Assembly: GCA_030248195.1 (NCBI GenBank)
Contig: JASAND010028097.1
Span: 78,651 to 142,650 of the forward strand
Direction: 5' to 3'
DNA length: 64,000 nt
Source of the DNA: Trissonchulus latispiculum
Lineage: Eukaryota; Nematoda; Enoplea; Enoplida; Ironidae
Shown: positions 49,687 through 62,631 of the stretch, one piece after another
How positions within the stretch are numbered: position 1 is the stretch's first letter
Layout: each line of letters opens with the position of its first letter
The notes under the pieces: model-generated
Told to the model about the DNA's origin: nothing
The model's database searches: none
Seen by the model: the letters and a program-made list of their open reading frames with translations, nothing else
Program-made: the position numbers and the translations under genes

Positions 49687-50990
49687 CATTGTAAATCCAT
49701 TAAAAATATTAAAATTCCATTAAAAATTTGTTGTAAATCGATGGTAGAATCGTTGTACCTTGCGCAGCAATTTATAACGATTTTACCCGCACAGGTTCTT
49801 CCTGTGGGGGTGGTCCCCCCCACCCTAACACACCTATGCCATCGGGGGGTCTGGGAAAGGAGCCCCCTAGGTTTGTTGCCCTTTTTCTTCTTTCTCTCCT
49901 TAATTTTTCCTACCTTCGAATCGCGACGGGAAGGGGGGCGGCCCCCCCCCTCCTGCATCCGCCCCTGGTGGGGGCTCTCCGCCCCCCTAACCCTGACTTC
50001 TTTGGGACGGGCAATCAAAACGCTCCAACCCCCCACCACGATCCCCCGCCAACTCTCCCCAAAAAATGTTTCTGTTTTTTATGAAGAAATTGCATTTTCA
50101 GCCGTTTCTAATGCCAATAAATAAAGATGCACGGCCCCAGGGCCGCGACTACCGTGGCCAGGGCCTCATCGTGGCGTGGCCCCGGCCGGGGCCTGGAAAT
50201 TGGGGTCCAAACCGAAAATTTTCAAATTTTTCTTGAAAATTTATATAAATTTTGCAATAATTTTTTGATATATATAAACGTTAAAATAAATATATATATA
50301 GTTGTTTTTATTCATGTCGGCGGTAAAAGAAACGATTTGTAACACTTTTTGACTTCCGAAACTTCAAAATTTTGGTCAAAAAATGACAACAATTTCCAAA
50401 ATTTTGCTAATTTTTGGCCCCGGCCGGTACCGGGGCCTGAACACCGTGGCCGGGGCCTGACTGTCCCCCCAACCCACCCCCCCTCCCCAGAATTCGGACA
50501 TCACAAATTTCGAAAAATGGCCCAAAAATGCAAAAATTTATGTAATTAGCCCTTTTTCATCTAAATAAGGCTTGTTTTTAATATTTTAGGCGTTTTTTTG
50601 CACCGTTTTAAAAGAATTTAGGTCAAAATTTTAGAAAAATTTTTCAAAAAATGACCATTTTTCGGCCAAATTTAGCTAACGTTTTGGGTCCAAAAATTGT
50701 TGGCGGGGGTTCGGTGCATCATGAAATAATCATGAAGTAATTTTAACATTAAACAGGAGTTTTATTCTCGAAACCTTGATTGCCAACTTGTTTCTAAGTC
50801 CAGAATAAGTTCAATATTGAGTCATTAAGTCCATAAAACCGTTACAAACGTGTATTTCTCGAGATAATGAACACTTGAAGTCAAAACTTCGGACTTTTTC
50901 GAAAACTTTTGCAACATTTACCCTAAAAATGCCTAATTTCTGGCCAATTTTCGCGCCGAGGACGCGGCGCGACTACAAGCTGTGGGGGGG
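49687..50990. repeat. Cluster of GC-rich repeat fragments
   Basis: At about 49,952 TCCTGCATCCGCCCCTG reads, on the minus strand, as CAGGGGCGGATGCAGGA, a typical hAT-type terminus. Between 50,130 and 50,470 there are inverted GGCCCCGGCCGG and CCGTGGCC(A/G)GGGCCT blocks. At about 50,950 there is a GCGCCG-AGGA-CGGCGC-like hairpin followed by a G-rich run. Several small elements seem nested; I could not set their borders. Confidence 0.5.
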
Positions 50991-52308
50991 GCGGGGGGCA
51001 TATTTCTATTCTGTGTAACTGGAATACGTACGCATTCTAAAATGTGTAACGTAAATACGCAAGCGCTTTGAAAGTGTGTGCTTGAAATACGCAGCATGCG
51101 TTAGTATCTCGTTATATGCTATTACATGCTTCATATAAGTACGTTACATACCCATTATATACTATTATATGCTGCATGTAAATACGGTATGCATGTGATA
51201 TAAAAGAAATAGTATATCTGCAAGGCATCTGCAGCATTGACTGTCGTTATAGATTAAGATTGGCAAAATAGTATTGAGCTATTTGTTACCTACAATTACG
51301 TAGATTTTAATCTATTTTTGCAGAGGTGTTTAATTGTTTATTCTTTTCAACAAATGAATGAACTCAACTAGCACTCACTATTCCTTGACTCTTGACGTTT
51401 GCATACTAACTCAGTTTCTGGAATTTTAAATTAATTGAATTATAACTGGATCCTAAACATGATCATAATGCGGGATCAAGTCAGCAAGCTCTCTCCCTCA
51501 AATTTTCATTTAAAATAGGTTTTAGATAACTTTCAAAAAACATGACCAACTTTACTCAAACTTAATATGAATGCGTTAAAATACATTTCAAAATAATAAA
51601 ACAAACGGTGACAAAATCTTAACGTTTCAATATTTTAAATTTTTAAGTTTTTCTAATGAGAAACCAAGGAGATCCAAAATGTTTTAATTCTGATTTTGCA
51701 AATTTATGTTTGTAAGTTTTCAAACTCGCCGAACACGAATCTGAAACTTTTTCCGATTCAGCTCTTTGTCAGTTCTTTATTAAAGAACAGATTTAGGCTT
51801 CACATGTAAGAGTATAAAATAAAGTTAATAAGATGCCATAGATATCCAAGCTTTCAACAAAATTAGAGATGAAAAAATGTCGGTTCTCCTTGATCCGTAT
51901 TCGGAAGCATAAGATTTTAATGTTTTCAAAAATTTTAATTTAAAAATATAATTACCAATAAATCGGAAAAGCCTTGCGATGCATCCACGCAAAATTTGAG
52001 CTAACTGATTAAATTTTGAGAAAGATAGATCGTGGGAGGGGTGATATTTGCTCAAAAATTTGGGGAAGGATTATTGCTTACCGTATTCGGAAAGTGTGTA
52101 TGTTCCCCAAGGTTTATCAAATTTGAAATTCCATATACAATAATTAAGCTTCAATTAATATGCCAAAATAGTACATTTCCTTAAAAATTTATGTACGTAG
52201 TTCAGTCCTCCTCCTTAAAATTCCTAACTTTTTCTGCCAATAAGGGCAATTAACCTAAAGTTTATATGCGTGTACACATTTATAAATGTCGTATCCATAT
52301 CGTTTAAG
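50991..52308. other. AT-rich region, possibly an old copy of the 39065-40452 element
   Basis: A segment at 51,600-51,790 (CACGAATCTGAAACTTTTTC, TTCAGCTCTTTG) resembles the loop of the long inverted-repeat element near 39,840-39,990. No exon is seen. Confidence 0.35.
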
Positions 52309-52432
52309 TATATCATAGATGAAGATCTCCTGCTGTGACAGTTTTGGTTGTACGTTCAATCTGTTTTGAGGTTGTTTGCACGCATAGCCAGGCAGCCTGA
52401 ACGATTAGGCTAGTGCGTGTTATCTACACTAA
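52309..52432 (-). repeat. Degenerate end of the long inverted-repeat element family
   Basis: It matches the right arm at 40,316-40,450: CTCCTGCTGTGACAGTTTTG, TTGTACGT, GAGGTTGTTTG and GAACGATTAGGCTAGT, with many substitutions. Confidence 0.65.
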
Positions 52433-52589
52433 GCTAAGTTTTTGCGTTTAATAATTATAAATAACACCAATTCTAATAAATTGAAGAATCAAAACCTTAT
52501 ATTAAATAAACCAATACATTTAACTTTCAGTTAAGGAATACTATCGAAATTTCTGGCTCAGTAGATACTGTTTGTTCTAACGCAACTAA

Positions 52590-53345
52590 GTTATAATAAT
52601 ATACCGCAGCATTTTTTCGTATGGCATGCTTCGATATTTGATTTATGGTTTTCTTGTGAACGGAGTTTAGATACCGATAATAGACACAAATATATAATTA
52701 AACTTAAATTGATTATGACCGGTTGGCCGAGTGGAGAAATCACTCCTTTTATTAAACCTGAGTAGTGCTGGTTCAATTCTCCGATAGTTCAGTTTTGCAC
52801 AATGAGTATCTACTCAATCCCAAAAACCTTTATGTGCAGGATTTGAGAAGTCTATCTTGAAAAATAAGCGAAAAAACTAAGTCCAAAGTCGGACCTAACA
52901 TTCGCCGGTCCTTCCCTTACTTGTGAATTTTATCTGCTAGATTTGGTTGTGAAGTTTTTTGGAGACGGAAAAGACTAGGGCAAGATTTCTTTGACTTTTG
53001 GTATAGCCACGTCAGAATTTAAGAAAAATTATTTAAAGGGTCTTGCAAAACCAGACTTCTCAATTCTTGCACATAAACGTTTTGGGGACGGAGTAGATAC
53101 TCATTGTGTACTAAAGACTTAAAATTTGTAACAAAAAAGTTGCAACAAAAAAATTTGAGAGTTGAACCAGCACTGCTCAGGTTTAACAAGCGGGTGCTTT
53201 CTTGCGTTTGCCAATCGGTCCCAATCAATTTGAGTTTAATTATCTATTTGTGTCTATTATCGATATTTTCATCTCTGTTCAATGAAAATCATAAATCAAA
53301 TATCGAAACTTGCCACACGAAAAATGCTGCTGTATATGATCATAA
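52590..53345. mobile_element. Inverted pair of tRNA-derived SINE-like units
   Basis: The left unit (to about 52,860) and right unit (53,040-53,345) are inverted copies. Each has a GACCGGTTGGCCGAGTGG-like A box and a GGTTCAATTC B box with TTAAACCTGAG between them. The flanks pair as well (GCATGCTTCGATATTTGATT; CACAATGAGTATCTACTC). The head resembles a class II (Leu/Ser) tRNA but is decayed. Confidence 0.6.
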
Positions 53346-53579
53346 CCTAGTCACGTTAGAATAAACACAAACACCTATGGATAAAATTTGACAACGCCAG
53401 ATCAAGGATATTCAGCGTTCTTAATCACAGTAATCTTTCACAAAAAACGGAAGCACAACAAAAGCAGACAAAGCAACGGCAAAAAATTGAAGAACGATTC
53501 ACTGACTGAAACTAAGCATTTTGCTAGTCACACTTTCTTCTTTTCTTTAACAAATAGTTTTAGATCTCTTTCATTTTTA

Positions 53580-53880
53580 CGCCGATGGCCGGCTGGTTAG
53601 AGGTCTCGACTGGGAGTCGAAAGGGTGTGGGGTCGATTCCCACCGGCGCCAAAGAGTTTTGCTTGCAGACACCAACAGCCCCCCAAAAGGCGCGAAATGC
53701 TGTTGTTTGGGGTGGAACGCATAATACGCATACCACAGATATTGCTGAACGTAAAACAAATGACGAAATAATAAAGAAATTAAATAGAGGTAGAAGCACC
53801 TTCCAGATGGCGTCATATCCTAAATTTAAGGTAACTAAAATGAAACAATGTAGAAATCATAACGAAATTAAACTTAAGAT
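53580..53880 (+). mobile_element. tRNA-derived SINE-like unit
   Basis: It begins with a tRNA-like head (about 53,580-53,652): GGCTGGTTAGAGGTC, an anticodon arm TCGA-CTGGGAG-TCGA, a T arm GTGGGG-TCGATT-CCCAC, and a CGGCGCCA end. A 160-bp tail follows (ACGCATACCACAGATATTGC...GGTAGAAGCACCTTCCA). The tail recurs at 53,960-54,070, so this is a repeat family rather than a lone tRNA gene. Confidence 0.6.
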
Positions 53881-53954
53881 TTGACACGTAAACGTTGCCT
53901 ATTTTTACCTTACAACAAAAAATCTTCTTTTATTTTTGTTTGTTGTTGATTCAT

Positions 53955-54090
53955 TATTGTCCCCCGTTAGCAATGCATGATACGCATACCAATGATATTG
54001 CTGAAAGTAAAACAATGACGAAATAATAACAAAATCAAATAGAGGCAGAGGCACCTTCCAAACCGCACCAAAATAAAATTTAACGAAATT
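53955..54090 (+). repeat. Second copy of the SINE-like tail
   Basis: It matches 53,715-53,830: ATACGCATACCA..GATATTGC, AATGACGAAATAATAA, and ATAGAGGCAGAGGCACCTTCC. The tRNA head is missing. Confidence 0.7.
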
Positions 54091-54343
54091 AAAATGGATA
54101 GAAGACACCAAAGATTCCAGTGGAATTCGAACTCATGTAGCAAACGGATTTGTACAACGAAGCCTTTTGTTAAAAAATAGATTCCAGTGAAGTGACAGGC
54201 CCCTGTAAAGGCTGAGATATTTAAAAAAACGGACGCGATATAGTTATCCGAAATAGATAAAACATAGAAATAAATTAACAAAGACAGTAATGGAACGACC
54301 AAAAAAGGAAAAACAATAAACTATAAGGGGGGCCTGAAAACAG

Positions 54344-54490
54344 AAAAGTGAGACACATGAACTTAAGAACCAGAAAGTGAGAGACACATGAACTTAAGAA
54401 ACAGGCAGTGAGAGACACATGAACTTAAGAACAGGGGAAAATGAAAAAAGTGAGACACATGAACTTAAAAACAGCAAATCGTGAGACATA
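54344..54490 (+). repeat. Tandem repeat with a GAGACACATGAACTTAAGAA core
   Basis: Four clear units plus one partial, spaced about 30-45 bases, differing mainly in the linker between cores. Confidence 0.85.
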
Positions 54491-54747
54491 TACAAGAGAT
54501 AGTGTTAACTATTGCGAGACACGTAAAACGGCCGCTGCACATGGCGGGTGAAAAAGGTCCCTCTGTGTCCTATACCTGTATATCGTCTTAGTAGTCTTCT
54601 TTTCTCCGCCTCCGTTTGCGGTCTGCTGGGAGAATCACCTGAAAGGCCTCACGTGAAGCCAAAGGTGTAGAACCCTCACCAAAAAATGAGGATAAACGAA
54701 GGTTAAGTTAAATTTATTGTAAACCTGGGAACTTCTAACGTTTAACC

Positions 54748-55660
54748 GAGCTTCCAAGAAATACAATTAGAATTAGGTTTTGAACAATTAATTACTGAGC
54801 CCACCCATAATATGGGAAATATCCTGGACCTGATTTTAATAAACGAACTTAATCTCATAACAGATGTTTCATACGATGCACCATTCTGTAATTCAGATCA
54901 TTGTTCACTAAATTGTTATATCGTGGGTTTAAAGTATCATACTATAAATTCGGAGCCAACGCGAACCAGAAATTTTCATAAAGCAAACATAGAAGCTCTG
55001 AACTCTTACTTATTAAATATAGATTGGCACACTCAATTTAACTCTTGTGCTTGTGTAGAGGAGTTTTGGCTTGTTTTCACAAATATATTAAATTGTGCAA
55101 TAGACGCCTTTGTGCCCTGGTCCGCTTTACGTAAAGGTTCTGTTGCCAAGTGGTCTAATTGTACTCGTAAAGCGTTCCAATCGCATAGGAAGGCGTACAA
55201 AGCTTACAGAAAAGTTCTTTCCCTGATTAACCGAAATGCTTAGAAGCAAGCGTGCGCAATAACCAGACGATATAGACGAAATGACTCTAGAAATATGAAA
55301 AAGAATGTTCTTTGTGGAAATGATCCGAATAAATTTTGGAAGTTTGTTGAATCGAAATTTCAATGTAACACTTCCATCCCTTGCTTACATCTGGATGGTG
55401 GGTCTAATATTGCTACTGATAATTCTAGTAAAGCTAAAATTTTTAATGACTTTTTCACATCTGTATTTATTGTCGATGAGGGCAGGCAGTTGAATCTAGA
55501 TCAATTTCCAGTAAACGTTTCCTTTATTGAGCCTGATTTTTCGGAGGAAACCGTCTTTAAAATTGTTGAAAGGAAAAATAAATTAAGTGCTGGTTGCGAT
55601 GGTTTGCCTCAGTTCTTTTTGAAAAAGCTAGCTATTTCTATTAGTGAGCCGCTAAGTATC
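54748..55660 (+). pseudogene. LINE (non-LTR) ORF2 fragment: endonuclease end to reverse-transcriptase start
   Basis: One frame encodes the endonuclease C terminus (THNMGNILDLILIN...NSDHCSLNC), a Lys/Arg-rich linker, NPNKFW-type spacer residues (NDPNKFWKFVE) and the start of the RT domain (LSAGCDGLPQFFLKKLA). A single in-frame TAG lies at about 55,241. The frame stops abruptly at 55,660, where repeat copy B begins, and no later RT motif is found. It resembles CR1/Jockey-like elements; the clade is not certain. Confidence 0.85.
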
Positions 55661-58600
55661 TGTAATGAAGTTGCTAGTCTCCAGAGACAGAAAACGCTCT
55701 GCTCTCCGGTCTAGTGACAGAAACCGCTCTGCACTTGATTACACGGAAGGTCAGCACGTCCACTTGGGAAAGTAGACTTAGGCACCGGATCTCCGAAAGG
55801 TGGTGTTCCAAAATCAGAGATTCCCTGCAGCCAACCTTTGTAGGGGTCTTCTTCGTGAGTTCGTTTGTTGCACTGGATTCCAGCTGATCAGCAAGAGGGG
55901 TCAGCACTTGCTTGGATTTGATCGCTGGATTGATGATGAATCTTCTGCTTCCTGACCAGAACTTACCTTTGAGTAGTCCTGATCCAATCCTTAGGCTAAC
56001 GCGCCTGACTTTCAGAGACTATCGCGCCTCTCTATTAAGCTCTGAGACTCTAAGTCTGACACACCAATTATTTACTACACTTGTTACAGGTATGATGGAT
56101 ACACACGTTGGCAAGGTTACAAATTACAATACAGAATGCGTTACTAACAGGGGTCGTTACAAACTGTGCAAAACAGATACAATTACAGATCAGTACAGTG
56201 TACAATTTACTGTACCAGAGTTGCCAGTTACCGTCTTTTAGCTTATTATTAATATTATCCTAATTTAGGATAATATTACCCAAGTTATAGGTTTAGTTAG
56301 GGACAAGGTTCAGTGGTACTTCTTCTTCTTCTCTTTATCACACTCTGTCTCTAGTACACTAACTATTACACTGTCTCCAACTCTCTACTAACCAAGTACC
56401 TATATGCTTTCTCGTGCGCCTATATGCTTGTGCTGTGCGACTCTTTATCCGTCCTTACACACGGATTGTCAAACTACAAATCAGCAAACTACAAACAAAC
56501 ATTTATTAGCTTATATAAACCTGGGGTCGGTCTATGGGTGAGTCCCCGAATCGTTGGACACTGCTTTCCCGAAGGTCGGCTCCAACACCTAGACAGGGTT
56601 ACTGTACGGAACTGGTTTTTTTGAGGAAATACAGAAAGTGGGGAGCTGCCTGGTTCTGCCTTACTTATTCCTGATTAATGAAAATTAACCAACTACACAG
56701 TTCAACTAATCAACGGCTTCTTCTTCTTCACTGAGGTTGGGGTGGCGCTTAGGCCAGAGACACGGGAGAAACGCCTCCCGACTTAAAGCTGATGATAAAA
56801 AGGATCGAATTCATGATAGGATTGAAAAGAGAATCGGTGTTTTAGTCCTTTTTCAAGAGTTACGCTTTTGGCTTTTCGGTTTCTGGTTTAACCTCCCACT
56901 TTGATCAGGCGGTGCTACGCTCGCTGTCTCTGTCTTAATCCGCTACTCGGCACTACAAGCCGTCTATGTACCTTCCAAAACTGACTGATTCCAATTGACT
57001 GACTGTCTGACTACTGATTCACTGATCCGGACTTCTGCGGTCCACTGATAAACTACTGGCTCTGACTATCTGAGAGACACACAAGACTGGTAAGATCCGC
57101 GGGCAGTTCAGGTTAGGATAGAGCAGCGTAGCTTCGTCTCCGCACCTGAATCAAATGGGTTAAAACCCATTAGTACAAGGTTATGGTGCGGGAATCGAAC
57201 CCAGCAACCATTACTCGTTCCTTTGCTTTCTAGGCCCAAAATGTGCATTTTGGGCCCCATTTGAACTTGTAACTTGAAGAATTGACTAAAAACTGTTGGT
57301 TATTGCCTGCTTGGCATATTAACCGTTTCTGGTAACTTCCTGTCACCAATTGGGCCTTCCTGGCCTCTGCTAACTTGTACCATCAGAATTTGGCTAAACT
57401 TGCCGCAATTTCGGCTTGAATGAACTGATTCGTAAGTTTCCCACCTTGGGCCCGGCTGGGCCTAGCTGAACTGGTAATTACACGAAATATTCAGGAGAAG
57501 TGTGCAAAAACAGTGCTGTTTGCGACCTATATTCAGACTTCGCTTGCTTTTGGTCCTCTCCTTGCAGTGACCGGCCTTCTAGGGCCATTTTGGTGTAAAA
57601 TACTGATTCTAGTTAAATCTTGCACCATCTTCAGAGCAACTTGTGATACTGGCGAATATTAACATTTTCGGCCGGTGTTTGGCCTGATTTTGTCGGTTTG
57701 TCACGGGAAATGGGTTCATTTCCCTCGACCCAAAGATTACATCAAGTACATGTACGAAGCTGGACATTTGAAGTGCATTTCTGATATTGGAAGATGGTCG
57801 TTTGTTAACTACTTATAATAATTGCCCTAACTAATGCCTACCTACCTATTTATGCTAACTAACTAAACCTATGTAATATTAATGTTAACTTGCGAACTAA
57901 CTAAAGCCTATTTAATATTAATGTTAACTTACGAACTAACTAAGGTCTTTAAGGTAAAATCCCTACTAATTATTTATTTGCAGGTTTGGGACTGAAATAG
58001 CAGACTTAAAATAAAACCTACTGGCTGACTGGGAGTGAGTTTTTGCATGTAATTAGTTTAGATCAGCTTAGGCAAAAAGGCAAAAACTCACTCACTCACT
58101 ATCTCAGCAGCCATTTTACGCAGTCCCTACTTACCGACCTACCGACCTACCGAACTACGTCTACTTCTAAATCTACCAACCCCTTATCCTAGTCCCTAAC
58201 AGGGGACGTGCCGAACCGCTATTCGATCCGGTGCTGGCAACCCCAGCAGCCAGCCGAGTGGAAGTCGCGCAAACTACCACCCTTTCACACGAGCACATAA
58301 TTGCAGTCGTGCAAAACTGGCATATAAATTAGCGAAATTTTGATGAAAACGAATTTAAGTAAAAATTACATATTCTTGTAGAGCTTGAAAAACTGAACAT
58401 TTTTTGTGCTTACAGCACCAAAAAATGTTAAGTAATTAGTGAGAAAAACCTAATTAAAGTTTGGTCCTACATATGCATAATTAGCACATCTAATGTATTA
58501 ATTAAAATGCACACACGTAGTGTTGCTAAATTGCTTCCTTATATAGGCTGGCCTAAACTTGTTCTAATTATAACCCGTGTAGCTCAAATGGATGAGCACT

Positions 58601-61600
58601 GGATCTATTACTCCAGAGGTCCTGAGTTCGAAACTCAGCACGGGTCTACTTCTTTTCCTTTTAGTTTGGCCCGTCTTTTGGCCTCTTACACGGGAGCTTA
58701 TATGATTACGGTAACGACCGTGAACCCATGTTGGTTTTAAGCCGAGCCCATTGATATCTCTCTCTCAACTAAACCCACTATTTCCTAATTTTTATGAACT
58801 CCAGCTAATTAATACAACAAACCACAACATTTTCCTACCTAATACCCAATAACCTACTAGTCCGCTAATCGGATGTTTACCATATAAAGCTAAGTTTTTG
58901 AGTTAATTTCGTAATAGTTTAACTGTTCTATTCTGGTCCTGTTTTCGGCTAATTCTGGATTCCTTGAATGCTGCCCATCCGTCCCCTAATCGCAGGGCAA
59001 CCTACACGGATGACCGGAAACCCAGCAGGTCTGGCAGACCTAATGGGGGTCCCCGTGACCCTAGGCTGCCAAACCTGCCTAAATCGCTAGAATTACCTTT
59101 ATTTCTTACATAAATTTCCTACAACTTTCACTCCAAAATAGCACTTTCGCAGCGATTGTACATCCAACTAACAAACATTACCGATTATAATTTATCCTAA
59201 TTTTGGGCCCAAATTGCTACTCAATTTGGCCCACTTTCCTGCCTACTATCTGAGCATTTTACCCATTCATTCTGGCAGTCCCAATACCCTTATCAACAAA
59301 AAGGGGGTTTACATGGTATGCCCGCATTCACACTCACAATTATACAATTTTGATTTCTAATTCACACCTTGAAAAGAAGGCTGGCTCTGGAACCTCACAC
59401 GCCATGAGGGGTTTGCCCAGGCAGCCACTTACGTAAGTTTGGGAGGTCTCATTCACACTACAATTTACAACAATATTGACACGAACGATTACACAGACAT
59501 AATACGTCCTAACTACTGCCTAACGAGACCTACCTACATATAGTATGCATATTTTGCCCTAATTTTGGGTTAGTTTTGATTTGTAACTTCCAGTATTTTG
59601 CCTTGAACTTTGAAACTTTGATAAAAGAAAATTTTGTTGGGTTTTTGGAACCTTTGGTAATTGACTCGAAAGCGGAACGAGTAATAATTGCTTAGGCAAT
59701 TATTACTAAGAAACAGATCACACATACATTTCCGCTAAGGACAGCTTCAGATTAATTAAATCAACACTGGGAAGTCGGCCATTCCCTTTAAAACAACTTG
59801 ATAATTAATAATAAAAATGATTCTGAGTTTTAATGCCTACTGATTTTTTGGATAAGCCGAACCACACAGATTACAATACACAATCACAATACATAATTAC
59901 AGACAATTAGTGTTAGCTTCATTAGCGCCTACTCTTGCAAATATGGCCGGCAATTCCTAATTGCCGGCTGTGGGGAGAACAGTCCCTAGATTAACTCAGT
60001 TCTAAACATGAGGTCATGACCAAGGGACCTCCTGTCTCAACTCAGGGGGTGGGTCCCCACTCAGAATCCCAAGCTTCATCAAAGAACCCCACAAAACAAC
60101 AATACACACAAAATATTTTTGGGCGTAAGCCCCTACAAAAAATTAAGGCCATTCAGGCCGTGGCTTGGTTGACAGTTATGAATTTTAAACAAGGCCCGAA
60201 GGCCGCAAAAGTGAAGTTTTTTAGGCCAAAAGGGCCTCTTAAAATTCCTAGAAATGCGTTCCTGGTGTGTAGTTTTGGCCGAGCATAGTGCGCTCATCTG
60301 GCCCTCAACGTGCTGTGTTTGCTGTGTTGGCTCAGCTCTTCCCTTCTGACCAGTGTGGGTCAGAAGGGGCCCCTAACTCGCGTCCTAGCAAGGGAAAAGT
60401 GTACTTTTGTTCCCGGCCAAAACGCTGGCACAACGGGAAGTACACTCAGATTGGGGGGGAGAAACCGACCTCTCTCGGTCGTACCTCAAGCAAACACTGA
60501 TGAAAATTTGAAAGTTCCAGTGAGCTGACAGCAATCTGACAGCTCACTGGTGTTTGCTTTGTCTGTCGGACTTTCTTTGATTTTATTGGAGCTTCCAGAA
60601 ATTTCTGGAAGCTCCCTATGTTAAAGCGTGTGCCCAACTCGGGCTGGCCACGCGGCTGGTCCGTTGGAGGGGAGATTAATGGGAAAATGGAGTTATGACC
60701 CTCCAACTGACCCTATTTTTGATTTATTTCCCAAGCTGAATTTTGGGAAACTTTGCAGACTTTTTGGTTACCACGTAAAGGTAACCAAAGGGGAAAATAC
60801 CGACTTTAAAAATGAAATTGAAAGAATTGAAAAACAAAGTTGCACAGAATAAAGGCCACTCGGGGCCAAGTATGGAAAAATAAATAATAATTGCCAATTT
60901 GGCCGTGTTATTTAGTAAAATTTATATTTGTTATTTTTGGGCCTTCCCTTGTCTCCTGGCCCCTTTCTTTTCTTTTAGACATGACCTTTCGGCCGTAGAC
61001 AAGGGAAGCCGCCCGTTGATCCCAGCCACAATTGTCCTTCCTCGCCAAGACTCTAAGTCTTGCTAGAAAGGAAACGGAAGGGCAATTGTTGCGTAAAAAT
61101 ATACATACATAATATAGCTACGTAATTTTCTAAAAACTGAAACTTAAATATTCTTAATCAACGTACCTAATTACCTAAGACTAACTATTTTCATTTCTTT
61201 TAAATTATTAGGGAGGGAGCTAAGCCCCCTCCGAACGTAATTTCACGCTATAGTTATGTGTTAAATCCTTCTCTGCGAGGCAAGTCTCTGCTGGGGGAGA
61301 GCCAGCAGAGGCTCTGGGGGTGTGAATGGAAACATGAATGGGCGTAACCTCACACATAGTTACGCATTGTTATGAGGTCACCCGAGGCCAATATTACAAA
61401 ATTAAAATGTAACTTAAACAAAACTTCTTTCGCTTATAACTTTCGCAATATTGGGAGTTAGGTGACCGGGTTTGGAGTATTAGAATCAGCAAAGAATTGC
61501 CTTTCAGATAAGCCCAACTTATATTTTGACCAAAAATTGAACAAACTGACTAACTATCGTCTAAATATTGTAGATTATACCTAATTAGTACCTATGAACA

Positions 61601-62276
61601 CTAATTAACACTATTCTATGCCCCTAATGGGCAAATTATGACCTTATTTTGACCCATCTTCCAATATTCGCACTTATTAACTGCGTAAAACGTTTTCAAC
61701 TCGAAGTTTCTTGTTAAATTGCTGGTTATTAAGCAACTTCCTTCTTCGAACTTATTTTCCTTGACAATTTTCAGCTAATTTAAACAGTCTCTAAGTGAGT
61801 TCTTGACAATGTGAGGCCTTATTCGAGGCCTGGGAAGAGTAACGACTCCTCCATTATACGGAAAACCGTATTAGGGCCTATTGCTGGCCCGGGAAGGGTA
61901 ACGACCCCTCCGTTATTGGCTGATGACCTACCTAAGCTTCCCTAAACTACGTTCCACTGAGATTCCATTCCCTTTTCGTGTCGTTTGCGTGCGCGTAGTA
62001 CTATTTTTCTGGCTTATTTTTCTTATTTGCACTAGAACCTATGTCCCTAATGACGGATTTCTGGGGGGTTTCACACTGACTGGCAACTCTGGTAACTGCA
62101 AGACAGTTACTTTATACAATGCTCGGACGTTTCACAGTTCACATCAAAATTCCACAAGCACGCCACTCATAACCAGTACATTAGAAACTCAGATCAATTC
62201 CATCAAGGATCATGACCTACTACAGATTGAGCTTTTCCCTGTACCTTTTAGGTTTTGTTTTGCCTTTTCCATTACA
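55661..62276 (+). mobile_element. Large hairpin-rich repeat, copy B (6.6 kb)
   Basis: Direct copy of 43128-49686, same order throughout, with many substitutions and small indels. It starts TGTAATGAAGTTGCTAG inside the LINE reverse transcriptase. The hairpins seen in copy A are kept, e.g. TTCTGACC..GGTCAGAA, the GCTTCCAGAAATTTCTGGAAGC palindrome region, CCGGCAATTCCTAATTGCCGG-type arms, and CAGTGAGCTGACAG..CTGACAGCTCACTG. It has no coding capacity that I can find. Confidence 0.75.
58572..58647 (+). tRNA. tRNA-like sequence in repeat copy B
   Basis: Acceptor ACCCGTG/CACGGGT, D stem GCTC/GAGC, anticodon stem CTGGA/TCCAG with an eight-base loop, and T arm CTGAG-TTCGAAA-CTCAG. It is closer to a complete cloverleaf than the copy in A, but the loop length is irregular. 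Confidence 0.5.
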
Positions 62277-62630
62277 ACCTCCACAAGTAAAAGGGCTAGG
62301 TTTTTAACTAGGGGGGAGAAGGTAAAACAATTGAGAAATCCCCCAACAATCATAACGTATATCAGAATGCTATCATCACTTCACCAGTTCATTAACCAAT
62401 CAATTGCATGACTATCAATGCATCAATTCCTGAAAGACGGATAAAGGCTTGCGTTTCGCGTACGGTGCGTTGCGTTCGTAGTCACTCCTAATACTCATTA
62501 ACCACCTATTATATGATTATCTAAAACTACTTGCCTACTTCCTATTCTATATCCACTAATACTTATGGCCGTCTGGGCCCTTACCGAATACTACTACTAA
62601 CTGCTGTTACTAACCATAATCCATTGCTCA
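62277..62630. other. DNA between copy B and the hairpin arrays
   Basis: No feature recognised. A G-rich patch (TAGGGGGGAGAAGG) lies at about 62,309. Confidence 0.3.
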
Positions 62631-62631
62631 T

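Noticed and set aside
49585..50124. 179-residue frame across the end of copy A and GC-rich repeats
   Set aside because: It crosses the boundary between unrelated repeats and has no domain; low-complexity Pro runs keep it open.
43128..62276. Copies A and B as the two giant LTRs of one 19-kb retroelement
   Set aside because: The DNA between them holds unrelated SINE-like repeats and a LINE fragment that copy B interrupts, with no LTR-retrotransposon genes; two separate insertions explain it better.
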